DNA of 64,000 nt from Camellia lanceoleosa (GCA_025200525.1 CM045762.1:91578717-91642716), one strand, 5' to 3'; shown: positions 1-11,922, counted from the first letter of the stretch. Made by a program: numbers and translations. The notes: generated from the sequence alone by a model not told the origin.

Positions 1-630
1 GTAGGAAAAATAACAAATAATGCAAAGCAACAAGCCAAGAATTAGATCTCTTGAAGAACAGAACCCTTTCCAAGTGTTAAACCAACACTTACACACCCTC
101 AAGAGCTCAAAGTAGGCTCAAAAGTACCTCAGCTCAAAGATTACAGGGTTTGGTTTAGAGTGTATAGGCAAAAGCTTGCAAAAGCTTAGGAATTTGCAAG
201 AGAGAGAGAGAATTATAGAGAGAGAGAAAGACTTTTACTCAAAAATGTTCAACCCTCAAAAATGAAAGGGGAGGTCTCCTATATATAGAAAACTATCAAA
301 CTCCCTCAGAAATATCAATACATACACGTGTAAGCAAGTGCATGCATCTGTGCAAACAACTGACACAGCTGGCCAAAATATTTGCAAAAATACACTTGTG
401 GCCAGCAGGCCACACCCATGGTCAACAACCTACATTGCTAGCTAGCAGCCCACAATAGTGGTTGGCAACAATGGGGTGTTTAGGCTTTGAAAAACTATTG
501 GATTTGAAGGCTCAAAGTTGTGGAATTCTGCTAGGACTTCGAGCACTTGACAAGCATATACAAATTCATCATTGGGTGCTCAAGTGGTGGCGTCCAAGTC
601 GTAAGAGCGGTAAAAAATGAGGTGTCTATA
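1..630 (-). mobile_element. Element D: terminal part of a Tat-family LTR
   Basis: The segment ends in GGTGTCTATA after a tract matching the ends of the other LTRs here (a GGTGACGTCCAAGTCTTGAG-like block, then GGTYAAAAATG). The polypurine-tract complement that follows the left LTRs of A, B, E and F is absent after 630. This is therefore the outer right end of an element whose body lies left of the window. On the minus strand it carries a TATA box (plus coordinates 280-287) and a TACACGTGTA G-box (323-332). The right flank, GCATACTG, is intron sequence of the older PMD gene of element C; the expected TSD is GCATA (631-635), with its partner off-window. Confidence 0.75.
280..332 (-). promoter_or_regulatory. 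LTR promoter of element D (TATA plus G-box)
   Basis: Read on the minus strand, a CACGTG G-box (325-330) within TACACGTGTA lies about 40 nt upstream of TATATATAGG (280-287). The same order and spacing recur in the LTRs of A and B, which supports a real RNA polymerase II promoter. Confidence 0.55.
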
Positions 631-799
631 GCATACTGTTATTTCCATACTACACTGTTTCCATACTTTTTAGACTTTTGACACCGGTCATTTGCTTTGC
701 GTATTCTGCTCACAGGTTGACTGGCATTCCTAGGCGGGCATCCCCCAGGCTTCGAGGATGATTTATGCTACTGTATTGGAGGCCTCCACCACGTGGATC
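631..799 (+). pseudogene. Element C PMD gene, end of intron 3 and start of exon 4
   Basis: This is the left piece of an old PMD gene split by element B. Intron sequence runs to an acceptor at 714-715 (CTCACAG). The exon begins at 716 and reads VDWHS, a stop, then AGIPQASRMIYATVLEAS. It aligns with the start of exon 4 in element B (ITWQLWAVFPDAVRDRYAAA). The reading frame continues at 26552 across the B insertion into WILFEGPVGKAYYLGERF, matching RILLEGPVCRAWYLGERF of the A copy. One in-frame stop is present. Exons 1-3 are off-window to the left. Confidence 0.75.
795..799. repeat. Target-site duplication of element B (left), GGATC
   Basis: GGATC immediately precedes the LTR start TGTAGAC at 800 and is repeated directly after the right LTR end at 26547-26551. 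Removing B and one copy restores the homology of the interrupted PMD exon. Confidence 0.9.
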
Positions 800-3700
800 T
801 GTAGACGCACCCATGGGCCTCATGCTACAGTTCGGACTCAAATTGTCACGGTTCTTAATCTGATCTCGCAAAGTGCAATGCAAGATTGATAAATCACCAA
901 AGAGTCCAAATCCAGCAAATCGTTTTGAAAAACTGATTTTTAAGAAGTACCAAACATGGACTGTTTTGCCAGACACAGAGTCGCCACCTAAATGTTTTAT
1001 TTTGGGGGAAATTTAGGAAGCCCTGACTCATTGCCTGAGGCCACGTGTCCATCATTACCAAAGTTGCCTCGGCTCGGGAGCTTGGGTACGATTGGGGAAG
1101 GTCAGCTATGAGCACCCCCACTTGCCCGATCAAAGATCGGCCACTACTAAACATGATATTTTGTTTTTAAAAACACACGTGTTCTTATTCCGATTAATTA
1201 GCTAGAATTACTATGTGATGCGCACAACACACAAGTATAGACTAAATCGCCTAATTTGGAACAAAGCATCGCATGTTTGTTTGAAAATGGTTTGAAGGTG
1301 CTACTCGCAGGTAGGCTGAAATGCAGATTTGCCACCCTCGAGTGGGCATAGGAAAACATGATTTTTGCCACTCCGCAAAGTGGGCTTAAAACTCGCATTT
1401 CGATGAATTGTTCCATTTCAAGTAATCTAACCTCCACCCACAGGCATTCAGGCAGTTATATCAATTAAGCAAATAGCCTCATGGCAAGCATGCTATCATG
1501 GCAACACTCACACTCATGCAAGATACTAAAGCATAAATACTTACAGTGTACTCTGAGCCAAAACAAAAGCTATGTTAGAAATCAATGTATGATCCTAGCT
1601 ATGTTAAGAATGCTTAATGCAACACGTGCAAAATGAAACTAGAAATAGGCTCAGCTATTCTAAAATGACATATGAGATGCAACTTGATAATTATGTATTC
1701 AAATTGGTATTGAAATACAATGCGGTTTGTATGATGAGCTGAGCCCGGTGCATGCAAAACAGATGAATGGATGCAAACATACGAGCATAAGTATGCTAAT
1801 TGAAACATGCCCTAAGACTAACCATCAAAAGCAAGTAAATAAAAGGGAGAAAGATGTGGGGTTGGAAGACATTCACAAACTCACGTACACTTATTACAAA
1901 ATTCGCCCTCTCGACAGAGGGTCCGGAAGAATAATACAAATTAGCTAATTAATCAACTGACAAGCTAATTAATTACAAAACCACTTAACTAATTAAATGA
2001 ATCAATTAAGCTACCAAAGCAGTAAGTGGTCGTGGGAAGAGGGGCAAATGCATGCATGCTCGGCTCTGCTCGGAAATCTATCGCCATGCTCATGCTGCCT
2101 CTATTTACACTGCTCTCCACCTCTGGAAACTGCACTAGTCTCAAGGATGCTTCTGAATCACTCCCTGAGTGTTGTGGGAGGTCATCGGCCAAAAGGCAAG
2201 GCCATCGGCCAAGTGGAACTGGTCATCGACCATTTGTGGGGATCTCGGCCAACAATGTATAGCCGGCCGGCACTGAAGATGGCCGACCGGCCATCTCTTC
2301 CTGCAGAATCCTGTTTTGCTGTAACAGAGGACAAACAGAGCATGGCAATGCATTTACAAGACAATGTATGCACAACCACCCTCCCTATCATGTCATGAAC
2401 TCAAGGGAGTATAGTTCTCGACCCTCGGGCCACCAATCACGCATTTCAATGCATGATGACTAAAGGAGCCAAGTGCGCAACTTCAATATCAAATGAAATG
2501 CACACAAAACACATAAAGGGGCCCCCAACCTCTATCAAGGTTGATCAAAAGGCAAGAGATGCATGCACAATGCTATGCAACCTGAGTATGCAAGCAAACT
2601 AATGCAACATGAATATGCAAGCAACAATGCTATACAAGGCAATTAGCATATAACAATGTGCAAAGACAAGCATGCAGACAAGCATGTAACTTAACAAACA
2701 TGCAAACATGCAAGGCATGTGACAACATTCAAGCATGTAACAACATGTGAGGCAAATATGTAACAACATGTTAAGCAACTTAAGAAAGAGAATGCATGCC
2801 AAATGCATTACAACTTAAGCATGCAACAACGTGTCATGGACCAAGTATACAACGAGGCACAATTGAACTAGCATGCCGCGACATGCGATTTACCAAATAT
2901 GCAACAAGCACGTAACAACACGCAAGGCAAGCATGCAACAACATGCGATGATGGTCTTAAACTAAAATGGACAGGTCTCAAATAGGTCCAAATCAGCGGC
3001 CAAAATGCTATGGAAATGAGGACAAATGCACATACAAACATGCATGCCAATTGGCCCAACACTCCAGCATAAAAGGGCAACTTTTAAGCACACTTAAAAG
3101 GAATGAAAAGCATGCAAATGTGACAACATTACATGCTCTGAAATGATGCTAGGAGTTATGCCAAATCACATAAACAAGTCAAGCATGGCATGCCTAAGGC
3201 TTAAAGCCTAAGACTAGTCAAGGGACTTGAACCAAAGCTACTCAAAACAAAGAGCATATGGTGAGCATAACCCGAAACAGTCCTAAAGCATGGCAAAGTG
3301 AGCTTAAAACATGCAATGACCGAAGCCAAAACAAGCTAAAATAAAGCGGCAGAACATGAGGCATACAAAGCCACAAAAGAGGTGTTACACTACACCTAAT
3401 ACAACCAAACATGGCATGCTTTAGACAACCAAAATTAGAGTTATGGCATGTTAAAACGAACTCGAAAACCCACTTAGATGGCATCTAAATGACCTAAGCA
3501 TACATGCATGCACAATGACCCGATCATGAAGCATGAGACACCAACTCTTCAAGGCATTGAAAGGATGACAAATGCAAGTATACAAGCATGAAATATGGAC
3601 TGAAATAACATGACAAATGATTCCAAATCACTGAAATGGCCCAAGTAAAGCATGCTAGTGACTTAAGCACCCAAAGCTAATAAGCTAGATTGTATGGTAG

Positions 3701-4050
3701 CTATACAAAACAATGCAAGCATGACCAAAACAATGAAAAACAGAGCTTTAGCATGTTAAAACAAGACTAGAAGCTCCAAGAAGTTAAGCCAAAATCATGC
3801 TAAAATAGCATGTCACAACATGATGCATGTTACGCCAAGTCATGGGATTACAAGACAAGTACATGAAGCGGGCATGATATGTCTAAACCAAGTCAAAACA
3901 GTGCTATATCATGGCAAAACAAAGCCTAATATACACTGAAATGAAGCTAGAACAAGCTAAGCACATATGCCACAAACATAAGCCATTTATGCAAGCATTA
4001 AAGACAACAAGGAGAGGGGATGACCCTCTTCTATTTAGAACACCAAAACC

Positions 4051-4096
4051 ACCTCTCCACCACTGAAAATCCTCTAGATTTCAGTGGGAGAGAGGT
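4051..4096. other. Conserved LTR hairpin (element B left)
   Basis: The arm CCACTGAAAAT (4060-4070) pairs with ATTTCAGTGG (4078-4087). Outer arms ACCTCTCC and GGAGAGAGGT extend the stem. Equivalent hairpins lie about 1 kb inside the LTR at 25521-25566, 30231-30278, 53357-53400 and 62311-62340. Confidence 0.6.
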
Positions 4097-4560
4097 CATG
4101 CAAAGCTCAATGCGAGGGCCAAAAGAGATGGCCTAAAACAAGGCCTAACAAGGCCTTAGAGGGGGGAAACAACCCCAAACCTCAAAATGACCTTAAACAA
4201 AGTTCTAAAGAAAGTAAAATCAGAACTTTTATCAGTTATATACCAAGCTTAAAACAATAAGTAAGATGGGCTAAAAGCTTAAGCAAGAAAGGGGAATCTA
4301 AAGCAAGGAACTCACCCTTGTAGAACCTCTTTAAGGACAAAGCCCCATCAGGTTTTCTGAGTTCAAAGCAACCCAAGAACTCCAAAACCAACTCCTTAGC
4401 ACCTCAGCAACTCAATAATGGTGTAACACTAGGTGCCTTAGTGCAAAAATATGAACAAAACACACTTTTGATCACAAAAACACACACAAATATAGAAAGA
4501 GAGAGATATATATGAACTCTAACCCTAAAATCTAGAACCTCTGAGAAGGGAGAAGGGCCT

Positions 4561-4645
4561 CCCCTCTTATAGAAATCCACTTTTGCAAAGCTTCTTGGTG
4601 AAGCTAAGCAAGGCTGAAATCCCTCCATACACGTGTACGGAGTGG
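4561..4645 (-). promoter_or_regulatory. LTR promoter, element B left
   Basis: On the minus strand, a G-box CACGTG (4630-4635) in a slightly mutated palindrome lies about 60 nt upstream of TATAAGAGGGG (4561-4571). The right LTR has the exact palindrome. Confidence 0.55.
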
Positions 4646-5054
4646 GGAATTATGCATGCCAGCTGTGCCAGCTGACACAAAATATCTTCCAAAAGCAGAT
4701 GGAAAGGGGTCGGCCAGAAAAGATGGCCGATTGGGCAACAAAGGTGGCCAACCGACCAAACACAGTGCCGATTGGCCAACACTATTGGCCGATGGTAAGA
4801 AAAAGGGTCCAGTGGCCTCATGCCTTGGCCGGTGGGTTGAGGAGATGGCCAACAAGCCACCCTCTTCCCTTAGAATCAAAAGCACAAATGTTTGGTCCAC
4901 GACCAAGCACAAAACAGACAAGTTGAGAGATCTTGAGGCAAGGCGCGCGACCGAGTCCTCTGAGAACTCAAAACAAACACGAGCATGGATGATCACCGAG
5001 TGTTCAAACGGTGACGTCCAAGTCTTGAGGACGGTTAAAAATGTGGTGTCTACA

Positions 5055-5067
5055 GTTGCCCCTCTTT
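5055..5067 (-). other. Polypurine tract of element B
   Basis: On the minus strand AAAGAGGGGCAAC abuts the LTR start TGTAGACACC. The same tract abuts the left LTRs of A (31255), F (57296) and E (63531). This marks these as 3' LTRs of minus-strand elements. Confidence 0.85.
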
Positions 5068-5767
5068 GACAGAACTCGAAAGTCATAAAAATGATGGGAG
5101 TGAGTGTCAAAGCCCAGAGACGACCCATTTTCGACAAGGCCAAAGACTTGGACAAGCATACAAGGCAATAAAGATATGTACCCACAGGCAGGGGCAAAAT
5201 GCAAATGGCGATGCACAAGGCCGAACATAACTTATGATCATGCAAAGAAAGCTGTAATGAAGCAAATATACACAATAAATGCGACAATTTAAGCTAGCGA
5301 ATAAGAATTGAACTACAACTTATGCAGAAAGGTTGTAAGAGAATTGTAAAATTCTCGCTACGTCTCATGTGGAGAATACAATACCTGTCCGGTTCGTCTG
5401 GTCGCGCCAGCTTCAAATGAACCGTACATAAAATATCGTGCCTGAAAAAGAAAGAAAACTTAACAGGTACAATATTGTTAGAAACATGCATAGCAATGCA
5501 AGTGAAAAGAGCGCGACAACGCGGGTGAAGGGGTGCATGACGATGCAACCTAAGCGTGACGCATGATAATGCGGAAGGGAGTATGACAATGCGAGGAGGG
5601 CATGCGTGACAACGCAAGCTGAGGGGTGCATAACAATGCGAGAAGGGCATGCATGACAACACAAGCCGAGGGGTGCATAACGATGCGATTGAAACAAACA
5701 TGACAATGCAAGTAAAACATGTGCGACAACGCAAGTGAGGGGTGCATAACAATGCGAGAACGGGTGC
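5068..5767. other. Element B 3' UTR, degenerate hairpin repeats
   Basis: Non-coding. The first 400 bases match the same region in element A (31268-31650), including CAATACCTGTCCGGTTCGTC. From about 5500 the tract fills with short units of the form GCATGACAATGC, in which GCAT and ATGC can pair around a GACA loop. Long open frames on the minus strand across 5294-7129 come from the repeat lacking stops and are not a gene. Confidence 0.7.
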
Positions 5768-7020
5768 ATAAACACATGTAAGTAAAGCATGCGCGACAAC
5801 GCATACAATGTGTGTAACAATGCGAGAACGAGAGCATAAACACATGTTAGTAAAGCATGCGCGACAACGCAAGCAATGTGTAACAACGTGGAAACAAGCA
5901 TAAACACATGTAAATAAAGCATGCGCGACAACGCATACATTGTGTAACAACCTGGAGATAAGCATAAACACATGTAAGTAAAGCATACGGGACAATGTAT
6001 ACAATGTGTAAAGCAAGAAAGGCATGAACACATGTAAGTAAAGCATACGCGACAATGTATACAATGTGTAAAGCAAGGAATAAACAATGTACACATGTAA
6101 GTAAAGCACACGCGACAACGTGTACAATGTGTAACAACATGGAGACAAGCATAAACACATGTAAGTAAAGCATGTGCGACAACGCATACAATGTGTAACA
6201 ACCTGGAGATAAGCATAAACACATATAAGTAGAGCATACGCGACAACGTATACAATGTGTAAAGCAAGAAAGGCATGAACACATGTAAGTAAAGCATACG
6301 CGACAACGTATACAATGTGTAAAGCACGGAATAAACAATGTACACATGTAAGTAAAGCACACGCGACAGCGTGTACAATGTGTAAAGCAAGGAATAAACA
6401 ATGAACACATGTAAGTAAAGCACACGCGACAACGTGTACAATGTGTAACAACGTGGAGACAAGCATAAACACATGTAAGTAAAGCATGCGCGACAATGCA
6501 TACAATGTGTAACAACCTGGAGATAAGCATAAACACATGTAAGTAAAGCGTATGCGACAACCTATACAATGTGTAAAACAAGAAAGGCATGAACACATGT
6601 AAGTAAAGCATACATGATAACATATACAATGTGTAAAGGAAGGAATAAACAATGTACACATGTAAGTAAAGCACACGCGACAACGTGTACAATGTGTAAC
6701 AACGTGGAGACAAGCATAAACACATGCAAGTAAAGCATGCGCGACAACGCATACAATATGTAACAACCTAGAGATAAGCATAAACACATATAAGTAAAGC
6801 ATACGCGGCAACATATACAATGTGTAAAGCAAGAAAGGCATGAACACATGTAAGTAAAGCATACGCGACAACGTATACAATGTGTAAAACACGGAATAAA
6901 CAATGTACACATGTAAGTAAAACACACGCGACAATGTGTATAATGTGTAACAACGTGGAGACAAGCATAAACACATATAAGTAAAGCATGCGCGGCAATG
7001 CATACAATGTGTATAAATGT
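5768..7020. repeat. Tandem array of about 20 units (60-64 bp; ~250-bp higher-order period)
   Basis: Each unit reads roughly ACACATGTAAGTAAAG, then a variable stem with CGACAA loop, then ACAATGTGTAA and a variable tail. Three stem types occur: ATGCG/CGCAT, ATACG/CGTAT and ACACG/CGTGT. Both arms change together. In the best-preserved part the order is one ATGCG unit, two ATACG units and one ACACG unit, giving a repeat of about 250 bp (for example unit starts near 6474, 6724 and 6973). Tandem repeats just inside the 3' LTR are a known Tat-lineage feature and a proposed source of satellites. Confidence 0.85.
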
Positions 7021-7440
7021 AGACACAACGCATGAGAGGATGCATGACGATGCATGTACTGAAATGCATGACGATGCATGAACTGAGATACGCATGACAA
7101 TGCATTAACTGAAATGCATGACAATGCACGAACTAAGATATGCATGACAATGCACGAACTGAGATATGCTTGACAATGCATGAACTGAAATGCATGACAA
7201 TGCACTGAGATGTGGTATATGATGATGCAGTTGAAATATACGGAACAACGCGGATTGAGAGGTGCAAGACAATGCAACCTGAGGGATGTGCATGTCAATG
7301 CAAGCATGGTGTGTGCTACAACGCATAAGAGTTGTGCAGACCAATCTAAGGATTGCGTGATTATCAAAAGCAAGACAAAACATTGTAATGCAACGCCATC
7401 AAAGCAGTTTCTGAATTTCGCAAGATACAAAAGGATATGA
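7021..7440. repeat. Short GCATGACAATGC-type repeats, element B
   Basis: About ten copies of TGCATGACRATGCA spaced roughly 25-30 bases lie at 7035-7210, often separated by ACTGARATA. They share the palindromic GCAT/ATGC stem with the main array but not its unit. No gene is seen here. Confidence 0.65.
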
Positions 7441-8115
7441 AAGAGGATACACCTCGCGCGTACCGAGTATCTCACACGGGCGACACGGTTCGACGTCAAA
7501 ACAGAGGCCGGTTGAGCTCCAAAAATGCACTTTTTTGCACTGTCTTGAGGAATGAAGGTCCCAAACATCATAGCTAACCCAAACAAGGGTGTAGGAGGTG
7601 CATCGACCACAAGGGGAGGCCACCGGCCATTCATCGGCCACAAAATGAGACCACCAGCCAAATATTTAGCCGGCTAGCTAACAATTTGGCCGACCGGCCA
7701 AAAATGGTTGTGTCGGGGAAATTTTGACAATTTGCTACGGGTCTTTAAATATAGGGCCTCAAACCCTATATTTCCACTTCCCCTAAGCTCGAAAATCCTC
7801 CCTCTCTCTCTCTAGGTGATTTCCCAACCTTTGATCCTCGTTTTTCTCTTGTTTTCGTCGTTTCTTTGTCGTTCGATTCGCGAAACACTTCGCGTTTTGC
7901 ACGTTTTGAACCGAAGAAATCCTAGTTTCGGTGTCTCCTTCTCGATTTCCACCACTTAGGGTTTGTTTTCCCTGATTTTACCTCGATCTTTGTGCCTTTT
8001 CCAACACTCCAACCTTTTCTCCCATTTTCCACCCTCTCGGGGATGACTTTTCATTTGACTTTTGGCATTCTCACCCATTTTTGACATTTTCGGCCATTTT
8101 CACACTCTTCTTGAG
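7441..8115 (+). promoter_or_regulatory. Promoter and 5' leader of element B PMD gene
   Basis: A GGCC-rich cluster (7610-7705; GGCCACCGGCC, GGCCGACCGGCC) is followed by a TATA-like TTTAAATATA (7744-7753). This sits in a perfect inverted repeat, AAATATAGGG (7747-7756) and CCCTATATTT (7764-7773). A CT-rich leader (7795-8100) with pyrimidine patches leads to the ATG at 8116. Element A has the same arrangement at 33470-33969, split from its ATG by element G. Confidence 0.6.
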
Positions 8116-11100
8116 ATGGCTGACGACATTCCATAGGGTGGGGGTCTTCCGGAGATGGATGTGGACCCCAACGTCGAGCTCTTGCCTCTTCACGTTCAGC
8201 CGTTCGATCCAGCGGCCTACAGGTCGGCGATACATGTGCTCCTTTCTGACAGCCTCTGCCACTTTCGGAGTTATGTGCAAGGCGTGCCACTAGAGCTTCT
8301 ACTGCATGAGCCAGAGTCACATCTGTCCTTCGGCGCTTCTGAGGTACACTCTTCTCCGTTTCAATTTTTCGCAATGTAGAACCCATAACTACAATAGTCG
8401 ATCTTATTCTTTAACTACTTGACTCGAATACAACGATGTATCACATGCTGTAGTTGACTGTGAGCACACCCATTCTCGATATCTGTTTAAACTTGAACAC
8501 ATGAACACACGCTGCATCAATTCTGAGTGCACTCAGACACAAGCACACACACTGCATTTAATCAATTTTGCACGTTCCCAAACATTGTATTTCTAACATT
8601 GCTTCGCAACTGTTTGTTTTTTTTTTTTTTATCACAGGGAGATTCCTATGCCTTCCGAGGGTATGGGAACATCATGGCCCGAGGATGGTATATGGAGCTG
8701 CCCGATGCAGTCCGCCAGATTGTTGACCAGGCTGGCTTTGGTACCTTTTGAATGGGACTCTCGTGCCACACTGCGAGCATGCCTCTTCTTGCTGCCTTGG
8801 TGGAGAGGTGGTGGGACACCACTGACTCCTTCCACCTTTCTGCCACCGAGGAGATGACGATGATTCCCTTTGATTTCTCGATGCTCACCGACATTGGGGT
8901 GGGGGGTGATCTAATCCCTTTTGATGCAGATATAGAGGAGTGGGACGCCGCTCAGCTATACTTGCTTGGCACTCAGCCACCTCTTGCCCGGCCAGGGTTT
9001 GTGAGGTATTCATGGCTCGAGGACCACTTCTGAATCCAGGCGCCTACTACCCGGGAGGAGGAGGAGCAGTACACCGTGGTTTTATCATGTTTCTGCTAGG
9101 GACTACGCTTTTCGCCGACCGGGCGAACACCATCGCCCTCTGTCTGCTGAGTGCTCTTGTGGACGTGACGCAGATCCGCGGCTACGACTGGGGTGGCGCC
9201 GCCTTGGCCACTTTCTATGGTTATATGAGCTCATCATCCCGCCGCAACGGGCAGTTGCTTGGAGGCTATTGGCGAGCCTGGGAGGTACACATTCCCTTTC
9301 TACCTTTTCAATTCTGCTTTTCATTATCTGTACACCATACACACTGCATGCACGCAACTTGCTTTACGCTGGCTGTACACTGCATATACTGCACAACACG
9401 CTGCACACATTGCACAATACACTACACCCTGTCCTCTAACTTCTGCTTCATTCTGCATACTGCTTTATCTGATAAGCCTACTTATGTCTGCTCTGTTATA
9501 CTCTGTAGCTGTGGGAGTACGCCTACTTCCCTAGGCTTGCCCCAGTACCGGACGAGGAGATGCCCCCCATGGTCCCATTTTCCCACCGCTTTGACGTGAG
9601 ATGCGAGCGGAGGCCTCGGGAGTCCTTTATGTTCTTCCGCCGCTACTTTGACACCATCACCGCTGCAGAGGTATTTTAGAATTTACAATTCATTTAAGCT
9701 TCGCTTTACAATGTACTTTAAATAACGGATAACTAACTGTATATCCTGCCATTTGCAGATCACCTGGCAGCTGTGGGCGGTGTTTCCTGATGCGGTGAGG
9801 GATCGATATGCGGCCGCTCAGGAGATTGCCCGATTCAGGATTCTGCTGGAGGGCCCAGTCTGCCGTGTTTGGTACTTCGGGGAGCACTTCTTGCGGCAGA
9901 CCTTGGGAGTGCCAGAGCAGCCAGTTCCAGCGCCTCTTCCTACCCACGCGAGGTACACCGAGAGGTACACCTTAGCGGAGATGGGGAGTTACACTATCGG
10001 CTGGAGGCATGAACGCTTTGTAAGTGAGGGAGACTATACGGAGTACGTCCAGACCTATATCATGTGGCCTCTGACCAGTGCCAACCGAGTTGAGAGAGAG
10101 AGACCAACGGCACCAGCGGCGAGAGCAGGAACATCACAGGCACCTCAGGCTCGAGGTAGGAGTGGGTCTCGAAGAGGGCATGGAGTTGGGTGGCCCGAGC
10201 TGCCTACCATGATGACATGCCGAGGGCAGGGTGGGGAGACTTACCAGATCCCCATCACTCCCCCTCCGGCTGATCACGAGCTAGTCGGATTCTACGGCTT
10301 GCCCCCGGTATGTACTACTATATTTTGCATCCTGTACAGTCATTTCATTTCATTTCTCTTGATGTTTCACAGAATACTGATGCTTCTAACACTCTTGCAG
10401 GCTTTCGCCTAGTACACTCGCTAATCTCTGGAGTTGACTGCCTCCATGATGGGGATGCTATAGCGAAGCCTCGACTTGCTGGCTATTTACAGTATCCCGG
10501 TAAGCTCTTTCAACCACAATCTCAAACTATACATAATCTGATGCATCGCACCATCAACACAACACTTGATACACGGCCCTCATGGTATTGATAGACTGCA
10601 ACCCACAAACTGCTCATAGCATTGCTCACGTCATTCATACACTGCACTCAGTCACTACATTCTGTACTGATACACTGCTCACAACATTCATACACTGTAC
10701 TCATACACTGTACTCTGTACTGATACATTGCTCATAGCATTCATACATTGTACTCATACATTGTACTCGGTATTCGTACTCTACTTTGCGTAGCATAACT
10801 GATGCATTTACCATTTGTCCTTTTTAGGCCCCATTCCAGATACTGGCTGCAGGGGGTGCTCTAGGAGGACCATCTATATCTGCCCGAGTAGTAGGGAGAG
10901 CAGGGCGAGGGACCACAGTACGCCCCCGCACCAAAGACGGGCGTACTTTCCCTGAGAGCAGCACATGGGCACCGATCCTAGATGACGATGAGTCTGAGGC
11001 GGAGGTGGATTCATCTGAGGATGAGACTAGAGATGGCTCGGGCTCGGGCTCAGGTGACGGAGCTAACGGTGATGCTCCTGGACCTTCATCTAGGAAGAGG

Positions 11101-11124
11101 ACGAGGACAGACTCTCATGCTTGA
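8116..11124 (+). pseudogene. Plant mobile domain (PMD, aminotransferase-like) gene, six exons, antisense to element B
   Basis: Predicted exons are 8116-8343, 8638-9284, 9509-9670, 9759-10307, 10401-10499 and 10828-11124, with GT-AG introns at every junction; about 660 aa. Exon 2 carries PMD hallmarks: LLAALVERWWDTTDSFHL, then FDFSMLTDIGVGG and GYDWGGAALATFYGYM. Exon 6 is acidic and ends SRKRTRTDSHA. The family includes Arabidopsis MAIN and MAIL1, nuclear proteins that work with a PP7-type phosphatase in transposon silencing. In-frame stops (TAG at 8134, TGA near 8748 and 9031, three in exon 5) and a one-base loss near 9080 make this copy a pseudogene. Exons 3, 4 and 6 are open. The introns are antisense to the element's RNA, which explains their survival. 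What the protein does for the element is unknown. Confidence 0.85.
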
Positions 11125-11922
11125 GACCATTGATGTTGATCTAGACTTTTGCTGTTTTTCTTCGTTTTTGCTCTGTTCAGACATTTTGTTGCTTTTCCTT
11201 TCTTTTGTTTTACTTTTTCTTTTTACTGGTAGTTTGAGCACATTGTACTGCCGCAGGCAGGTTTTTGTTTTCTCAAAACTATGTACTTGAAAAGATGATG
11301 GAATGAAACAAGCTTTTTGTTGAAAAAGTGTTACATTTGCAAATTCTATGCATCGCATCGCATTACATCACATTACATAACAACGTAAATGAGATTGAAA
11401 TTTTGTTTGAAAATTAAATGCTCACATCGTAATAATCAGGTAGTGAACCGACTAACGGCAGAAACAACTCGATAAGCAAAACAAAGACCTTAACGAGTTA
11501 ACCAAGTGTAAATACAACTCGATAAGCAAAACAAAGACTTAAAGAGGATGAAATACAACTCAATAAACAAATGTAAAACAACTCGATAAGCAAATAGACG
11601 TGACCTCACAAAATCCACACCGAAAGGCATTGGAAGTGGAACCAATCACAAGGTCTCCGCATCTTCAGCAAGTGGACAGCTCTGAGGATAAGAGGGAAGG
11701 CCATCGGCCAAAGGGGGAGGCCATCGGCCACAAGAAATGGCCATCGGCCATCATTATTGGTCGATCGGCCAAAAATGGTGGTCAGTCGGCACTCTTTTTG
11801 GCCGATCGGCCAAGAATGGCAAGAACCACTAGAATGTTGACACTTGTCTTCCACTCACATCTTATCTTCTACAAAAGCCCCAGCTTCGTAGTTTTGCTCA
11901 TTTCAACACTGATTTGCACCAA
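11125..11922 (+). promoter_or_regulatory. PMD 3' end and upstream region of DUF7745-like gene
   Basis: T-rich sequence after the PMD stop is the likely 3' UTR. From 11400 there is a tract with repeated ACAACTCGATAAGCAAA units (about 11465-11600; four copies). A GGCC-rich cluster at 11695-11825 (GGCCATCGGCCA, GGCCGATCGGCCA) resembles the clusters in the LTR and before the PMD gene. The ATG of the next gene follows at 11923. Confidence 0.55.

Larger units (their letters stand above)
800..5054 (-). repeat. Element B 3' LTR (left)
   Basis: It starts TGTAGACGCACCC and ends GGTGTCTACA (plus strand), and aligns end to end with 22279-26546. It contains a GGCC-rich motif cluster (2178-2310), a hairpin (4051-4096), a TATA box (4561-4571 minus), a near-palindromic G-box (4621-4645) and a second GGCC cluster (4705-4855). 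The ORFs found inside it are short, overlap in several frames and have no family resemblance. Confidence 0.92.

Noticed and set aside
4604..5287. 227-codon minus-strand frame at the left LTR end of B
   Set aside because: It spans the LTR boundary and polypurine tract, is not conserved in the A LTR, and has no recognisable motif.
5768..7020. Regularly spaced palindromic repeats resembling a CRISPR array
   Set aside because: Units are contiguous variants with no unique spacers, and the context is a plant retrotransposon.
5294..7129. Long minus-strand open frame of 611 codons rich in Cys, His and Tyr, plus overlapping frames
   Set aside because: It coincides with the tandem array; several frames are open because the repeat unit lacks stops. 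Composition is repetitive with no domain.
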